Made by a program: the position numbers and the translations under genes. A DNA stretch of 64,000 nt, taken from contig NZ_JACBYP010000019.1 in assembly GCF_018982965.1 (NCBI RefSeq), positions 1-64,000 of the forward strand. Reading direction: 5' to 3'. The notes beneath the pieces are model-generated. The model was not told where the DNA came from and searched no databases. It saw only the letters and a list, made by a program, of their open reading frames with translations. Shown one piece after another: positions 42,226-49,999 of this stretch (position 1 is its first letter; each line of letters begins with the position of its first letter). The stretch is from Streptomyces mayonensis (GTDB lineage Bacteria; Actinomycetota; Actinomycetes; Streptomycetales; Streptomycetaceae).

Positions 42226-43062
42226 ATGGCGAAGGTTCGTCGGCTCACGCCCCAGCAGCCCGAGATGTTCCGTGCCCGTGTCGTGCGGACCGAGCGGGTC
42301 TCCCCGTCCATGCACCGCGTCACGGTCACCGGACCGGGGCTCGGCGGTTTTCCGTGGCTCGGGTACGACCACTGGTTCCGGCTCTTCCTCCAACTCCCCC
42401 ACCAACGGGAACTGCGGCTGCCGGAGTTCACGGGCGCGCAGTGGTGGCAGCCGTACCTGGCCATCCCCGAGGACGAGCGTCCGCACTGTGCCAACTACTC
42501 CGTGGCCGGCTTCCGCCGGGAGACGGCCGAGCTGGACATCGACTTCGTCGTGCACCGCGGCCCCACGGGCGAGATCGAGGGCAGGGCCGCGATCTGGGCC
42601 TGCAACGCCCGGCCCGGCGACGCGCTCGCCGTGCTCGACCAGGGCATCCTCTTCGACTGCCCGCAGGACGCCTCCGAGGTCACCGTCGTCGCCGACGAGA
42701 CGGGACTGCCAGCCACCGCGGGCATCCTGCGCTCGCTCCCCGGCGACACGGTGGGCCGGCTCATCCAGGAGATCCCGACGGAGGCCGACCGCCGCGAACT
42801 GCACGCGCCGCCCGGCGTGACCGTCTCCTGGGTGGTGCGCCGCGACAGCTCCGCGGTGCCCGGGGCCGCCGCACTGCGTGAACTCCGGCGCCTGACCCGG
42901 GCGGCGGCGACGGGGTATGCCTTCGTCGTCGGCGAGTCGTCCCTGGCCACCGAGGGCCGCAGGCACCTGCACCGCCTGGGCCTGCCGAAGGAGCGCATCA
43001 CCTTCTCGGGGTTCTGGAAGCACGAGAAACACGAGAAGCACGAGAGGGCGGCCGCGGCCTGA
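42226..43062 (+). CDS. Siderophore-interacting protein (FAD-dependent ferric-siderophore reductase)
   Basis: 278 residues. FRARVVRTERVSPSMHRVTVTGPGL opens the FAD-binding barrel, ELDIDFVVHRG and ARPGDAL follow, then the NAD(P)H part with VVADETGLPATAGILRSL. The flavin motif usually RxYT(V/R) reads ANYSVAGFR here, a divergent form. The C-terminus has repeated KHE units. It reduces ferric siderophores to release iron. An iron-box-like site directly precedes the ATG, so expression should rise under iron limitation. Confidence 0.87.
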   Translation: MAKVRRLTPQQPEMFRARVVRTERVSPSMHRVTVTGPGLGGFPWLGYDHWFRLFLQLPHQRELRLPEFTGAQWWQPYLAIPEDERPHCANYSVAGFRRETAELDIDFVVHRGPTGEIEGRAAIWACNARPGDALAVLDQGILFDCPQDASEVTVVADETGLPATAGILRSLPGDTVGRLIQEIPTEADRRELHAPPGVTVSWVVRRDSSAVPGAAALRELRRLTRAAATGYAFVVGESSLATEGRRHLHRLGLPKERITFSGFWKHEKHEKHERAAAA

Positions 43063-43063
43063 C

Positions 43064-43582
43064 CTACCGGGCTCCGGCCTCCCTGGCCCGCCGGTAGTGC
43101 CGGCGGGCCTTCATCCTGTTCCCGCACTCGGCCATCGAGCACCAGCGGGCGCTGTTGGGCTTGCTGCGGTCCAGCAGGAAGCGCCGGCACTCCGGGTTGC
43201 CGCACGGCTTGAGCCGCCCCGGCCGGCTTTCCTCGACGCGCGCCCAGGTCAGGACCAGCTCCACCGTGAGCCGGCGTGCGTCGGGCACCTGAAGCACCCA
43301 CTCCAGCCCGCCGCCCGCGATGTGCGGCACACTGCCGACACCCGCCAGGAACTCGTTCAGGCACTCCGGATCGCGCCGCCCCCGGACGACGTCCTGGAGG
43401 GCGTCCCGCGCGGCCACCAGCAGGGCGACCTCCTCGTCCGCCCCGGTGCCGCCGTGCTCACGCGCCCAGGCGCGGCCGTCGGCGGGCCCACCCAGGGCGT
43501 CGCGCACCGCCCCCTCCACCACGGGCGTCGTGTTGAGCAGCTCCAGGAGGGCGTCCTCCCCGGCCCTGTCGGCGTTCACCAC
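43064..43582 (-). CDS. CGNR zinc-finger (ABATE domain) regulator
   Basis: 172 residues. The N-terminal ABATE region (LLELLNTTPVVEGAVRDALGG) is followed by the zinc finger with Cys pairs in KPCGNPECRRFLLDRSKPNSARWCSMAECGNRMKARRHYRR, matching CGNR. Such proteins are putative stress-responsive DNA-binding regulators. Starts at GTG with AGGAGG 3 bases upstream. Divergent from an alpha/beta hydrolase gene across 139 bp of repeated GTTAGG motifs. Confidence 0.9.
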   Translation of the reverse strand: MVNADRAGEDALLELLNTTPVVEGAVRDALGGPADGRAWAREHGGTGADEEVALLVAARDALQDVVRGRRDPECLNEFLAGVGSVPHIAGGGLEWVLQVPDARRLTVELVLTWARVEESRPGRLKPCGNPECRRFLLDRSKPNSARWCSMAECGNRMKARRHYRRAREAGAR

Positions 43583-43721
43583 CTGCCTCCTAACCCTTTG
43601 CCCGGCATTGGCAGGTTACATCAGACCCAGCCAACAAACCTAACCCCTAACCATCACTTGACAGGTTACTGCGGGAGTGCTGCACTCAACCTAACCACTA
43701 AACGCCTCCTAAGGGGTTGCC
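43583..43721. promoter_or_regulatory. Divergent control region with repeated CCTAACC motifs
   Basis: This AT-richer gap holds several copies of (A/C)CCTAAC (about 43588, 43639, 43646 and 43690) and two copies of CAGGTTAC (about 43611 and 43660). The repeats suggest multiple binding sites for the CGNR protein, controlling both directions. Confidence 0.45.
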
Positions 43722-44591
43722 ATGAGTGCCACCGTGCATCACCGGACCGCCACCGTCGACGGCCTGGACGTCTTCTACCGTGAGGCCGGAGACCCGCAGG
43801 CCCCGGCCGTCGTGCTGCTGCACGGCTTCCCGACGGGCTCGCACATGTTCCGGAACCTGATTCCGAGGCTCGCCGACGAGTACCACGTGATCGCCCCCGA
43901 CATGATCGGCTTCGGCCACTCGGCCGCGCCCTCCACCGGCGACTTCGACTACGGCTTCGACTCCCTCACCGACGTGACCCTGAGCCTCCTGGACGACCTC
44001 GGCGTGGAGCGGTTCGCGGTCTACGTGCAGGACTACGGAGCGCCGGTCGCGTGGCGGATCGCCACCCGTTCCCCGCACCGCATCACCGCGATCGTCACGC
44101 AGAACGGCAACGCCTACACCGACGGCTTCGTCAAGGACTTCTGGGACGGACTGTTCGCCTACGCGGACAACCCGGACCCCCAGACCGAGGCCGTCGTCCG
44201 GGAGGCGCTGAGCCCCGAGATGATCCGCTGGCAGTACGTCAACGGGGTCGCCGACCCGAGTCTCGTCAGCCCCGACACCTGGGCCCTCGACCAGGCCATG
44301 CTGGCCCGCCCCGGCAACGACGCGGTCCAGCTGGCGCTGTTCCGCGACTACCCGTCCAACGTCGCCCTGTACCCCCGGCTCCAGCAGTACTTCCGGGAGA
44401 GCCGGGTACCGCTCCTGGCGGTGTGGGGAGCCGGCGACGAGATCTTCGGACCCGACGGCGCGCGGGCCTTCCGGCGCGACCTGCCGGACGCGGAGATCCA
44501 CCTCCTCGACACCGGGCACTTCGCCCTGGAAACCCATCTGGAGGAGATCGCCGACCTCATCCGCGGCTTCCTCGCCCGGGCCGCCCTCTGA
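43722..44591 (+). CDS. Alpha/beta hydrolase with Asp nucleophile (haloalkane dehalogenase/epoxide hydrolase-like)
   Basis: 289 residues. The oxyanion HGFPTGSHMFRNLIP, the nucleophile elbow VQDYGAPVA with Asp104 in place of Ser, WGAGDEIFGP and the catalytic His in DTGHFALE identify the dehalogenase/epoxide-hydrolase branch. The ATG has AAGGGG upstream. Divergent from the CGNR gene, so probably induced under the same stress. The actual substrate is unknown. Confidence 0.85.
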   Translation: MSATVHHRTATVDGLDVFYREAGDPQAPAVVLLHGFPTGSHMFRNLIPRLADEYHVIAPDMIGFGHSAAPSTGDFDYGFDSLTDVTLSLLDDLGVERFAVYVQDYGAPVAWRIATRSPHRITAIVTQNGNAYTDGFVKDFWDGLFAYADNPDPQTEAVVREALSPEMIRWQYVNGVADPSLVSPDTWALDQAMLARPGNDAVQLALFRDYPSNVALYPRLQQYFRESRVPLLAVWGAGDEIFGPDGARAFRRDLPDAEIHLLDTGHFALETHLEEIADLIRGFLARAAL

Positions 44592-44593
44592 CC

Positions 44594-44617
44594 CGGCACC
44601 CGCCGCGCCCGGTGCCG
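44594..44617. terminator. Terminator between two convergent hydrolase genes
   Basis: The arms CGGCACC and GGTGCCG (7 bp) enclose a 10-base loop in the 55-bp convergent gap, directly after the Asp-hydrolase stop. Confidence 0.55.
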
Positions 44618-44646
44618 CCCCGGGCAGTTCCCTCACGGCGGCCGGG

Positions 44647-45477
44647 CTACGCCTTCACGAAGGCCAGGAGGTCGGGGTTGAGCACGTCCGGGTGGGTCGA
44701 CAGCATGCCGTGCGGGAAGCCCTCGTACGACTTCAGCGTGCCGTTCCGCAGGAGTTCGACCGACAGCGGCGCCGAGTCGGAGTACGGCACGACCTGGTCG
44801 TCCGTGCCGTGTGCGACGAGGACCGGGACGTCGATCCGCTTGAGGTCCTCGGTGAAGTCGGTCTCGGAGAACGCCTTGATGCACTCGTAGTGGGCGTTCG
44901 CCGCGCCCGTCATGCCCTGCAGCCACCACTTGTCGACGAGGCCCTGCGACACCTGTGCGCCCTCGCGGTTGAAGCCGTAGAACGGACCGGACGGCACGTC
45001 GATGTAGAACTGCGCGCGGTTGGCGGCGAGCGCCGCGCGGAACCCGTCGAAGACCTCGATCGGCGTGCCGCCGGGGTTGGACTCGGACTTGACCATGACC
45101 GGGGGCACGGCACCCACGAGCACGGCCTTCGCCACCCGGCCGGCGCCGGCGCGCGCCACGTAGCGCGCGACCTCGCCGCCACCGGTCGAGTGGCCGATGT
45201 GGACCGCGTCCCGCAGGTCCAGCGCGTCGGTCACGGCCGCGACGTCGGCGGCGTAGGTGTCCATGTCGTGGCCGCCCGACGGCTGGCCGGAACGGCCGTG
45301 GCCGCGGCGGTCGTGGGCGATCACGCGATAGCCGTGGGAGAGGAAGAACAGCATCTGCGTGTCCCAGTCGTCGGCGGTCAGCGGCCAGCCGTGGTGGAAC
45401 ACGATCGGCTGTCCGTCGCGGGGACCCCAGTCCTTGTAGAAGATGGTCGTGCCGTCGGTGGTGGTGACCGTACCCAT
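44647..45477 (-). CDS. Alpha/beta hydrolase, non-heme chloroperoxidase-like
   Basis: 276 residues. [16 protein letters not shown], the Ser97 elbow [25 protein letters not shown] with Asp and the His in GFPHGM are the signature set of cofactor-free haloperoxidases/perhydrolases. These make peracids and act as promiscuous esterases. ATG 45477 with GGAGG upstream. Located convergent to the other hydrolase and divergent from a decayed regulator. Confidence 0.9.
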   Translation of the reverse strand: MGTVTTTDGTTIFYKDWGPRDGQPIVFHHGWPLTADDWDTQMLFFLSHGYRVIAHDRRGHGRSGQPSGGHDMDTYAADVAAVTDALDLRDAVHIGHSTGGGEVARYVARAGAGRVAKAVLVGAVPPVMVKSESNPGGTPIEVFDGFRAALAANRAQFYIDVPSGPFYGFNREGAQVSQGLVDKWWLQGMTGAANAHYECIKAFSETDFTEDLKRIDVPVLVAHGTDDQVVPYSDSAPLSVELLRNGTLKSYEGFPHGMLSTHPDVLNPDLLAFVKA

Positions 45478-45590
45478 GCCTGGTCCTCCCGTACGTGCGG
45501 TCGAAGCTGGTCCTGGCCCCGCCAGTCACCTTACGCCGGTGTCGGACATACCTCATTTCCGCCTGTGCCGATCAACTCGCGGAGGAAGTC

Positions 45591-45853
45591 ATGACAGTGG
45601 ACCTGCACACGTGGGGTTCCTCGTCCTCGACGGCATGAAGCTGCTCGGCCTCAGAGGCCCAGCAGGCCGAGGACGAGTTGCGGACCGCCGGGTCGTGGGA
45701 CGAGCGGTTCGCGATCGCGGCACGCCTGCTCCGCCGGCGGAGCGTGGACCGGCGTCCGGTCGGCCCGGAGGTCCTGCGCATCCGCCGACGGATGCTCGCC
45801 GACCGCGGCCGGGTGCGCGTCGGCGGGCTCACTGCCGACGGCGTCGCACGGCC
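45591..45853 (+). pseudogene. Remnant of a GlxA/AraC family regulator
   Basis: An ATG at 45591 with a good GGAGG site starts MTVDLHT and then shifts frame. The +1-type frame continues as GFLVLDGMKLLGL, the N-terminal strand of DJ-1/GlxA regulators. A third frame from about 45654 reads QQAEDELRTAGSWDERF and RRRMLADRGRVRVGGLTADGV, which resembles the DNA-binding half of AraC regulators. The middle is missing and no frame spans the locus. It is a deletion-plus-frameshift relic, perhaps from two different AraC genes. Confidence 0.7.
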
Positions 45854-45963
45854 GGATGCGTCACCGGCCGGCCCCCGCCCTGGTCGCTCGGCGCCGCCCG
45901 GCCCCGGGTGCGATCCTGGCAGGGCGGAGGCGTGAGCCGGCAGGTGGGAAGGAGGCCGGGGCC

Positions 45964-46266
45964 GTGACGGCGCAGGGGATCGTCGAGGACGTGCGGGAGG
46001 CCGTGGCCTGCATCCCGGCCGGGTCCGTCGCCTCGTACGGCGACATCGGTGAGTGGATCGGTGCCGGACCGCGGCAGGTGGGCCGGGCCATGTCGCTGCT
46101 GGACGAGAACGTGCCGTGGTGGCGGGTGGTGTACGCGGACGGGACGCCCGCCTCCTGCCACGGCGGCCGGGCACCGGAGCTGCTCAGAGGCGAGGGCACA
46201 CCGATGCACGGTGCGCGGGTGGACATGGAGCGCGCGCGGTGCCGCGGGCCGTTCCGGGCGCCGTGA
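45964..46266 (+). CDS. MGMT-family alkyltransferase-like protein (ATL)
   Basis: 100 residues: only the DNA-binding domain of O6-alkylguanine transferases. IPAGSVASYGDIGEWIGAGPRQVGRAMSLLDENVPWWRVVYADG has the usual GPRQVGRAM recognition helix, but the acceptor motif PCHR is PWWR, so there is no alkyl-accepting Cys. ATL proteins bind alkylated bases and hand them to nucleotide excision repair. GTG 45964 has GGAGG 8 bases upstream. Confidence 0.85.
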   Translation: MTAQGIVEDVREAVACIPAGSVASYGDIGEWIGAGPRQVGRAMSLLDENVPWWRVVYADGTPASCHGGRAPELLRGEGTPMHGARVDMERARCRGPFRAP

Positions 46267-46310
46267 GGCGGGGCGCCGGCGAGGGCCCGTCCCACGGCGT
46301 GCCGGTGGTG

Positions 46311-47561
46311 TCAGACCGCGTTCACCGGGTGCCGCACGACCGCGTCGAACAGATAGCCCTGTGTGTTGTGGACGGTGGCCTCCGGCTGCGTACGGCCCGT
46401 GGTGTCCGTCGCGCGCGCCAGCAGGGTGTACGGTCCGGGCGCCGGCGGCCGCCAGTGGGTGGACCAGCGGACCCAGCCGTCGCGCCGGGGTGCGTCGTGC
46501 AGCCGGGCCGCGCGCCAGGTGGTGCCCGAGTCGGTGCTGACCTCGACGCGTACGACGCCGCCCGCGCCAGACCAGGAGCGGCCGGTGAGGCGGTGGGCGA
46601 CACCGGCCCTCAGGTCGGCCTGCCCGTCCAGCTCCCAGGCGCTCTTGATCGTCTGCCGGGTCAGCGGCGCACTCCCCTCGTCGGGGTACGCGTCGCCGAA
46701 CAGGCGGTAGAAGTCGGTGTTCCACGGCGAGTACAGCGGCTCGGCGGAGACCTCGATGTCGCCCACCCACTTGACCGACGCGATGCCGATCCAGGAGGGG
46801 ACCAGGACGCGTACGGGGTGGCCGTGGTCGGGCGGCAGGGGTTCGCCGTTCATTTCGTAGGCGAGCAGCACGTCGTCGAGGGCCTTGGACAGGGGCAGCG
46901 GCCGGCGGACCCGGCCCAGGTTGGTGCCGTCGTCGGTGACGTAGTCGGCGTCGAGGCCGCGGGGCAGGACGTCCACGGCCCGCCTGCTCAGCCCGGCCCG
47001 CCCGAGGACGTCGGCCAGCCGGACCCCGCGCCAGCGGGCGACGCCGATCGCGCCGAGGGTCCAGGCGGTGCCGCTGACGGGCTGCCGCTGCTGACTGGTG
47101 AAGAAGCTGCGGCCGTTCCCGGCGCACTCGACGAACGCGCTGTGCGTGACGGACGGCAGCTTCCTGAGGTCGGCCAGGGTGAAGTCGACGGTGCGGTCAC
47201 GGGTGAGGCCGTCGCCGTGGACGGTGAGGGCCCAGTCCGACGCCGACAGGGTGGGGGTCGCGGTGTGGTTGCGGACGAAGAAGCGGTCGTTGGGCGTGTG
47301 GTAGCCGGTCCCCGCCAGTGCGGCGAACCGGGTCTCGGCGTTCGTGCCGCGGACGGTGAACCGGTCGTCGGGCAGGGGCTTGACGATGCCGGGCGCGGCG
47401 GCGGCCGCCGGTGTGCCGAGCGCGACGGGGGCGGCACCGGCGAGGCCCGCTGCGGCCAGGAGCCGGAGCATGTCGCGCCGTGAGACGCCGTCGGCCCGCG
47501 CCTCGCCGGCCAGCCACTGGCGGAGTCTGCGGCGGTCGTAGGCGGATTCGGACGTACGCAT
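46311..47561 (-). CDS. Sulfite oxidase-like molybdopterin enzyme, Tat-exported
   Basis: 416 residues. A Tat signal (SRRDMLRLLAAAGLAGAAP, Arg28-Arg29) precedes the molybdopterin domain with the Mo-ligand Cys146 in FVECAGNGRSFF, then HGHPVRVLVPSWIGIASVKWVGDIEV and the Mo-co dimerisation domain (VEVSTDSGTTWRAARL). It oxidises sulfite or a related substrate outside the membrane. ATG 47561 has AAAGGCAGG upstream. A Cys-Cys leader peptide lies upstream on the same strand, linking it to sulfur control. Confidence 0.88.
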   Translation of the reverse strand: MRTSESAYDRRRLRQWLAGEARADGVSRRDMLRLLAAAGLAGAAPVALGTPAAAAAPGIVKPLPDDRFTVRGTNAETRFAALAGTGYHTPNDRFFVRNHTATPTLSASDWALTVHGDGLTRDRTVDFTLADLRKLPSVTHSAFVECAGNGRSFFTSQQRQPVSGTAWTLGAIGVARWRGVRLADVLGRAGLSRRAVDVLPRGLDADYVTDDGTNLGRVRRPLPLSKALDDVLLAYEMNGEPLPPDHGHPVRVLVPSWIGIASVKWVGDIEVSAEPLYSPWNTDFYRLFGDAYPDEGSAPLTRQTIKSAWELDGQADLRAGVAHRLTGRSWSGAGGVVRVEVSTDSGTTWRAARLHDAPRRDGWVRWSTHWRPPAPGPYTLLARATDTTGRTQPEATVHNTQGYLFDAVVRHPVNAV

Positions 47562-47737
47562 GACGGCCTGCCTTTCGCAGGAGGGGCGCACAGGAGCGGT
47601 TCTGCGCGAGTGGAGGAAGTGCCCGTCCCCGCCGGAGGGCGCGCCGGGGTGAGGGTGTGCGGGCGGGACAGCGACGACCGGGACGAGCAGTCAACCGGTC
47701 AACAGGGCCCGGTGCAGGGGCGGTCAGGCGGTGGGGA

Positions 47738-47806
47738 TCAACAACAGCCGTACGGCAGGGGCGCGCGGAACCGCGGGGCGGCGAGGCGGCACAGGCTGCG
47801 GATCAT
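47738..47806 (-). CDS. Cysteine-rich leader peptide (22 aa)
   Basis: The peptide starts MIRSLCRLAAP and ends in Gly-Cys-Cys just before the stop. Arg-rich peptides with terminal cysteines upstream of sulfur genes act as cysteine-sensing uORFs in actinobacteria: ribosomes stall at Cys codons when Cys-tRNA is scarce. The -10 TACGAT ends 6 bases before the ATG, so the mRNA is probably leaderless. Downstream on the same strand is the sulfite-oxidase-like gene. Confidence 0.68.
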   Translation of the reverse strand: MIRSLCRLAAPRFRAPLPYGCC

Positions 47807-47812
47807 GGCGAC

Positions 47813-47841
47813 ATCGTACGGAACGAGCGCGCTCCGCGGAA
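47813..47841 (-). promoter_or_regulatory. Promoter of the minus-strand leader peptide
   Basis: Read on the minus strand it is TTCCGC, 17 bases, TACGAT. The -10 is good and the -35 weak. The predicted start coincides with the leader ATG (47806). Confidence 0.5.
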
Positions 47842-47945
47842 CGGAGGGGGCCCGGCCCTTTGCGCGGCGGTGCGCCAAGGGCGCCACGGCTCGGTGCACC
47901 GGTGCCGCGTGAGCCGCGCCGGAGACGGGGCGGCCGTTCCCTGCT

Positions 47946-47974
47946 TTGACATCCTTCGCCGGTTCGTTCATATT
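47946..47974 (+). promoter_or_regulatory. Promoter of the plus-strand leader peptide and ABC importer
   Basis: TTGACA, 17 bases, CATATT in a locally AT-rich patch. The predicted start falls at or next to the leader ATG (47982), giving a leaderless transcript. Confidence 0.6.
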
Positions 47975-47981
47975 CCTAGTC

Positions 47982-48074
47982 ATGTCGTCTGCCCACGCCT
48001 CCGCACGCGCCGCCATCGAGCTGGCGCTGATCGGCGTGACCCCGCTCTGCGTGGCCGACATCATCTGTCGCTGA
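47982..48074 (+). CDS. Cysteine-containing leader peptide (30 aa)
   Basis: The peptide begins MSSAHASARAAIEL and ends LCVADIICR, with Cys at positions 23 and 29. A short, probably leaderless ORF with Cys near its end, placed 196 bp before an importer operon, fits the actinobacterial leader-peptide class that regulates sulfur genes by ribosome stalling. The downstream ABC operon would be the target. Confidence 0.65.
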   Translation: MSSAHASARAAIELALIGVTPLCVADIICR

Positions 48075-48270
48075 CGTCCGCCTCCGGCGCGTACGTCGCG
48101 TTCCTCGACCTCACGACCCCGCCTTCCCGTGCCTCCCGCGCCTGTGCCGTGGGGCGGTCGGTGTCCGGCGGTCCGCGTGCCCGTGCCGGGGCGGATTCCT
48201 CCGACAACTCCTTCCCCGTGTCACCGTCGTCCCGCGATCCGGGACGGTTCTTCCGAGAGGTCGTCTTCCG

Positions 48271-49995
48271 ATGCGTCATCCGTCCCGCAGAACGCGCCGC
48301 GCCGCCGCCGCGTTGACCGTGAGCCTGATCGTGACGGCCGGTGCGGCCGCCTGCGGGCCCGAGGACAACGATGCCAAGACCGGCGGCGCCGACGGCGATC
48401 CGCAGAAGGGCGGCACCCTGACCGTCCTCAACGCCCAGCCGCAGGTGGACTTCGACCCCGCGCGCCTGTACACGTCCGGCGGCGGCAACGTCCCCTCGCT
48501 CGTCTTCCGCACGCTCACCACCCGCAACCGCGAGGACGGCGCCAAGGGCACCGAGGTCGTGCCCGACCTCGCCACGGACACCGGCCGTCCCAACAAGGAC
48601 GCCACCGTGTGGACGTACACCCTCAAGGAGGGCCTGAAGTACGAGGACGGCACGAAGATCACCTCGGCCGACGTCAAGTACGGCATCGAGCGCTCCTTCG
48701 CCGCCGAGCTGTCCGGCGGCGCCCCCTACCTGCGGGACTGGCTGATCGGCGGGGCCGACTACCAGGGGCCTTACAAGGACAAGGGCAAGGGCCTCGACTC
48801 GATCGAGACGCCGGACGAGCGCACCATCGTCTTCCACCTGAACAAGCCCGAGGGCGAGTTCCCCTTCCTGGCCACCCAGACACAGTTCACGCCGGTGCCG
48901 AAGTCCGCCGACAAGGGCACCAAGTACGAGGAGCACCCGGTCTCCTCCGGGCCGTACAAGGTCGTCCGGAACGAGAACGACGGCGAGCGGCTGGTCCTGG
49001 AGCGCAACGAGCACTGGTCCGAGAAGACCGACGCGGAGCGCAAGGCCTATCCGGACCGCATCGACGTCCGCTCGGGTCTGGACTCCTCGGTCATCAACCA
49101 GCGGCTGTCCGCCTCCCAGGGCGCCGACGCGGCCGCCGTCACCACCGACACCAATCTGGGGCCGGCCGAACTCGCCAAGGTCAGCGGCGACAAGGAGCTG
49201 GCGGCCCGGGTGGGCACCGGTCACTTCGGCTACACCAACTACATCGCCTTCAACCCGAAGGTGAAGCCCTTCGACGACCCGAAGGTGCGCCAGGCGATCG
49301 CCTACGCCGTCGACCGCACCTCCGTGATCAACGCGGCCGGCGGTTCCTCGCTCGCCGAGCCCGCGACCACCTACCTGCCGAACCAGAAGTCCTTCGGGTA
49401 CACGGCCTACGACCACTTCCCGGCCGGCGAGTCGGGCAACCCGGCCAAGGCGAAGGAGCTGCTGAAGGAGGCCGGTCACGCCGACGGTCTCACGGTGACG
49501 CTCACCCACTCCAACGCCAAGGACTTCGAGACCAGCCCGGAGATCGCCACCGCCCTCCAGGACGCGCTGAAGAAGGCCGGCATCACGGTGCAGCTGGAGG
49601 GCCTGGAGGACAACGACTACAAGGACACCATCCACGGCAGCAAGACCGAGCCCGGGTTCTTCCTGGCCCACTGGGGTGCCGACTGGCCGTCCGGCGGGCC
49701 GTTCCTGGCCCCCATCTTCGACGGCCGGCAGATCGTGCGGGACGGCGCCAACTTCAACACCGGTTTCCTGGACGACAAGTCGGTCAACGACGAGATCGAC
49801 GCCATCAACAAGCTCACCGACCTCGACGAGGCGGCGAAGCGCTGGGGCGCCCTGGACAAGAGGATCGGTGAGCGGGCGCTGACGGTGCCGCTGTTCCACC
49901 CCGTGTACAAGCGGCTGTACGGCAAGGACGTCAAGAACGTCGTGATCAGCGACTGGACCGGTGTGCTGGACGTCTCCCAGGTCGCGGTGAAGTAG
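48271..49995 (+). CDS. ABC transporter substrate-binding lipoprotein, peptide/nickel (SBP_bac_5) family
   Basis: 574 residues. An Arg-rich signal ends with a lipobox near AGAAAC (Cys about 28). The mature protein has VWTYTLKEGLKYEDGTKITSADVKYGIERSF, AVDRTSVINAAGG and ALQDALKKAGITVQLEGLE in the DppA/OppA order. It captures oligopeptides or related solutes outside the cell. It is followed 4 bp later by the permeases. The Cys leader upstream suggests a sulfur-containing ligand, for example a cysteine peptide or glutathione, which is inference. Confidence 0.9.
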   Translation: MRHPSRRTRRAAAALTVSLIVTAGAAACGPEDNDAKTGGADGDPQKGGTLTVLNAQPQVDFDPARLYTSGGGNVPSLVFRTLTTRNREDGAKGTEVVPDLATDTGRPNKDATVWTYTLKEGLKYEDGTKITSADVKYGIERSFAAELSGGAPYLRDWLIGGADYQGPYKDKGKGLDSIETPDERTIVFHLNKPEGEFPFLATQTQFTPVPKSADKGTKYEEHPVSSGPYKVVRNENDGERLVLERNEHWSEKTDAERKAYPDRIDVRSGLDSSVINQRLSASQGADAAAVTTDTNLGPAELAKVSGDKELAARVGTGHFGYTNYIAFNPKVKPFDDPKVRQAIAYAVDRTSVINAAGGSSLAEPATTYLPNQKSFGYTAYDHFPAGESGNPAKAKELLKEAGHADGLTVTLTHSNAKDFETSPEIATALQDALKKAGITVQLEGLEDNDYKDTIHGSKTEPGFFLAHWGADWPSGGPFLAPIFDGRQIVRDGANFNTGFLDDKSVNDEIDAINKLTDLDEAAKRWGALDKRIGERALTVPLFHPVYKRLYGKDVKNVVISDWTGVLDVSQVAVK

Positions 49996-49999
49996 TCCC

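Larger units (their letters stand above)
47562..47981. other. Divergent control region with two Cys leader peptides
   Basis: The gap between the sulfite-oxidase and ABC-importer genes contains two short leader ORFs on opposite strands and their promoters. About 176 bases separate the minus leader stop (47738) from the sulfite-oxidase start, enough for attenuator structure. The two leader starts lie 176 bp apart. Confidence 0.6.

Noticed and set aside
39499..43041. Very long open frame (1180 codons) on the minus strand opposite the glycoside hydrolases
   Set aside because: It is an antisense shadow of GC-rich, third-position-biased genes; its translation is Arg/His/Gly-rich without motifs, while the plus strand has clear GH5/42, GH3 and SIP motifs.
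43653..43682. TTGACA at 43653 as a promoter of the Asp-hydrolase
   Set aside because: No acceptable -10 box at 16-18 bases.
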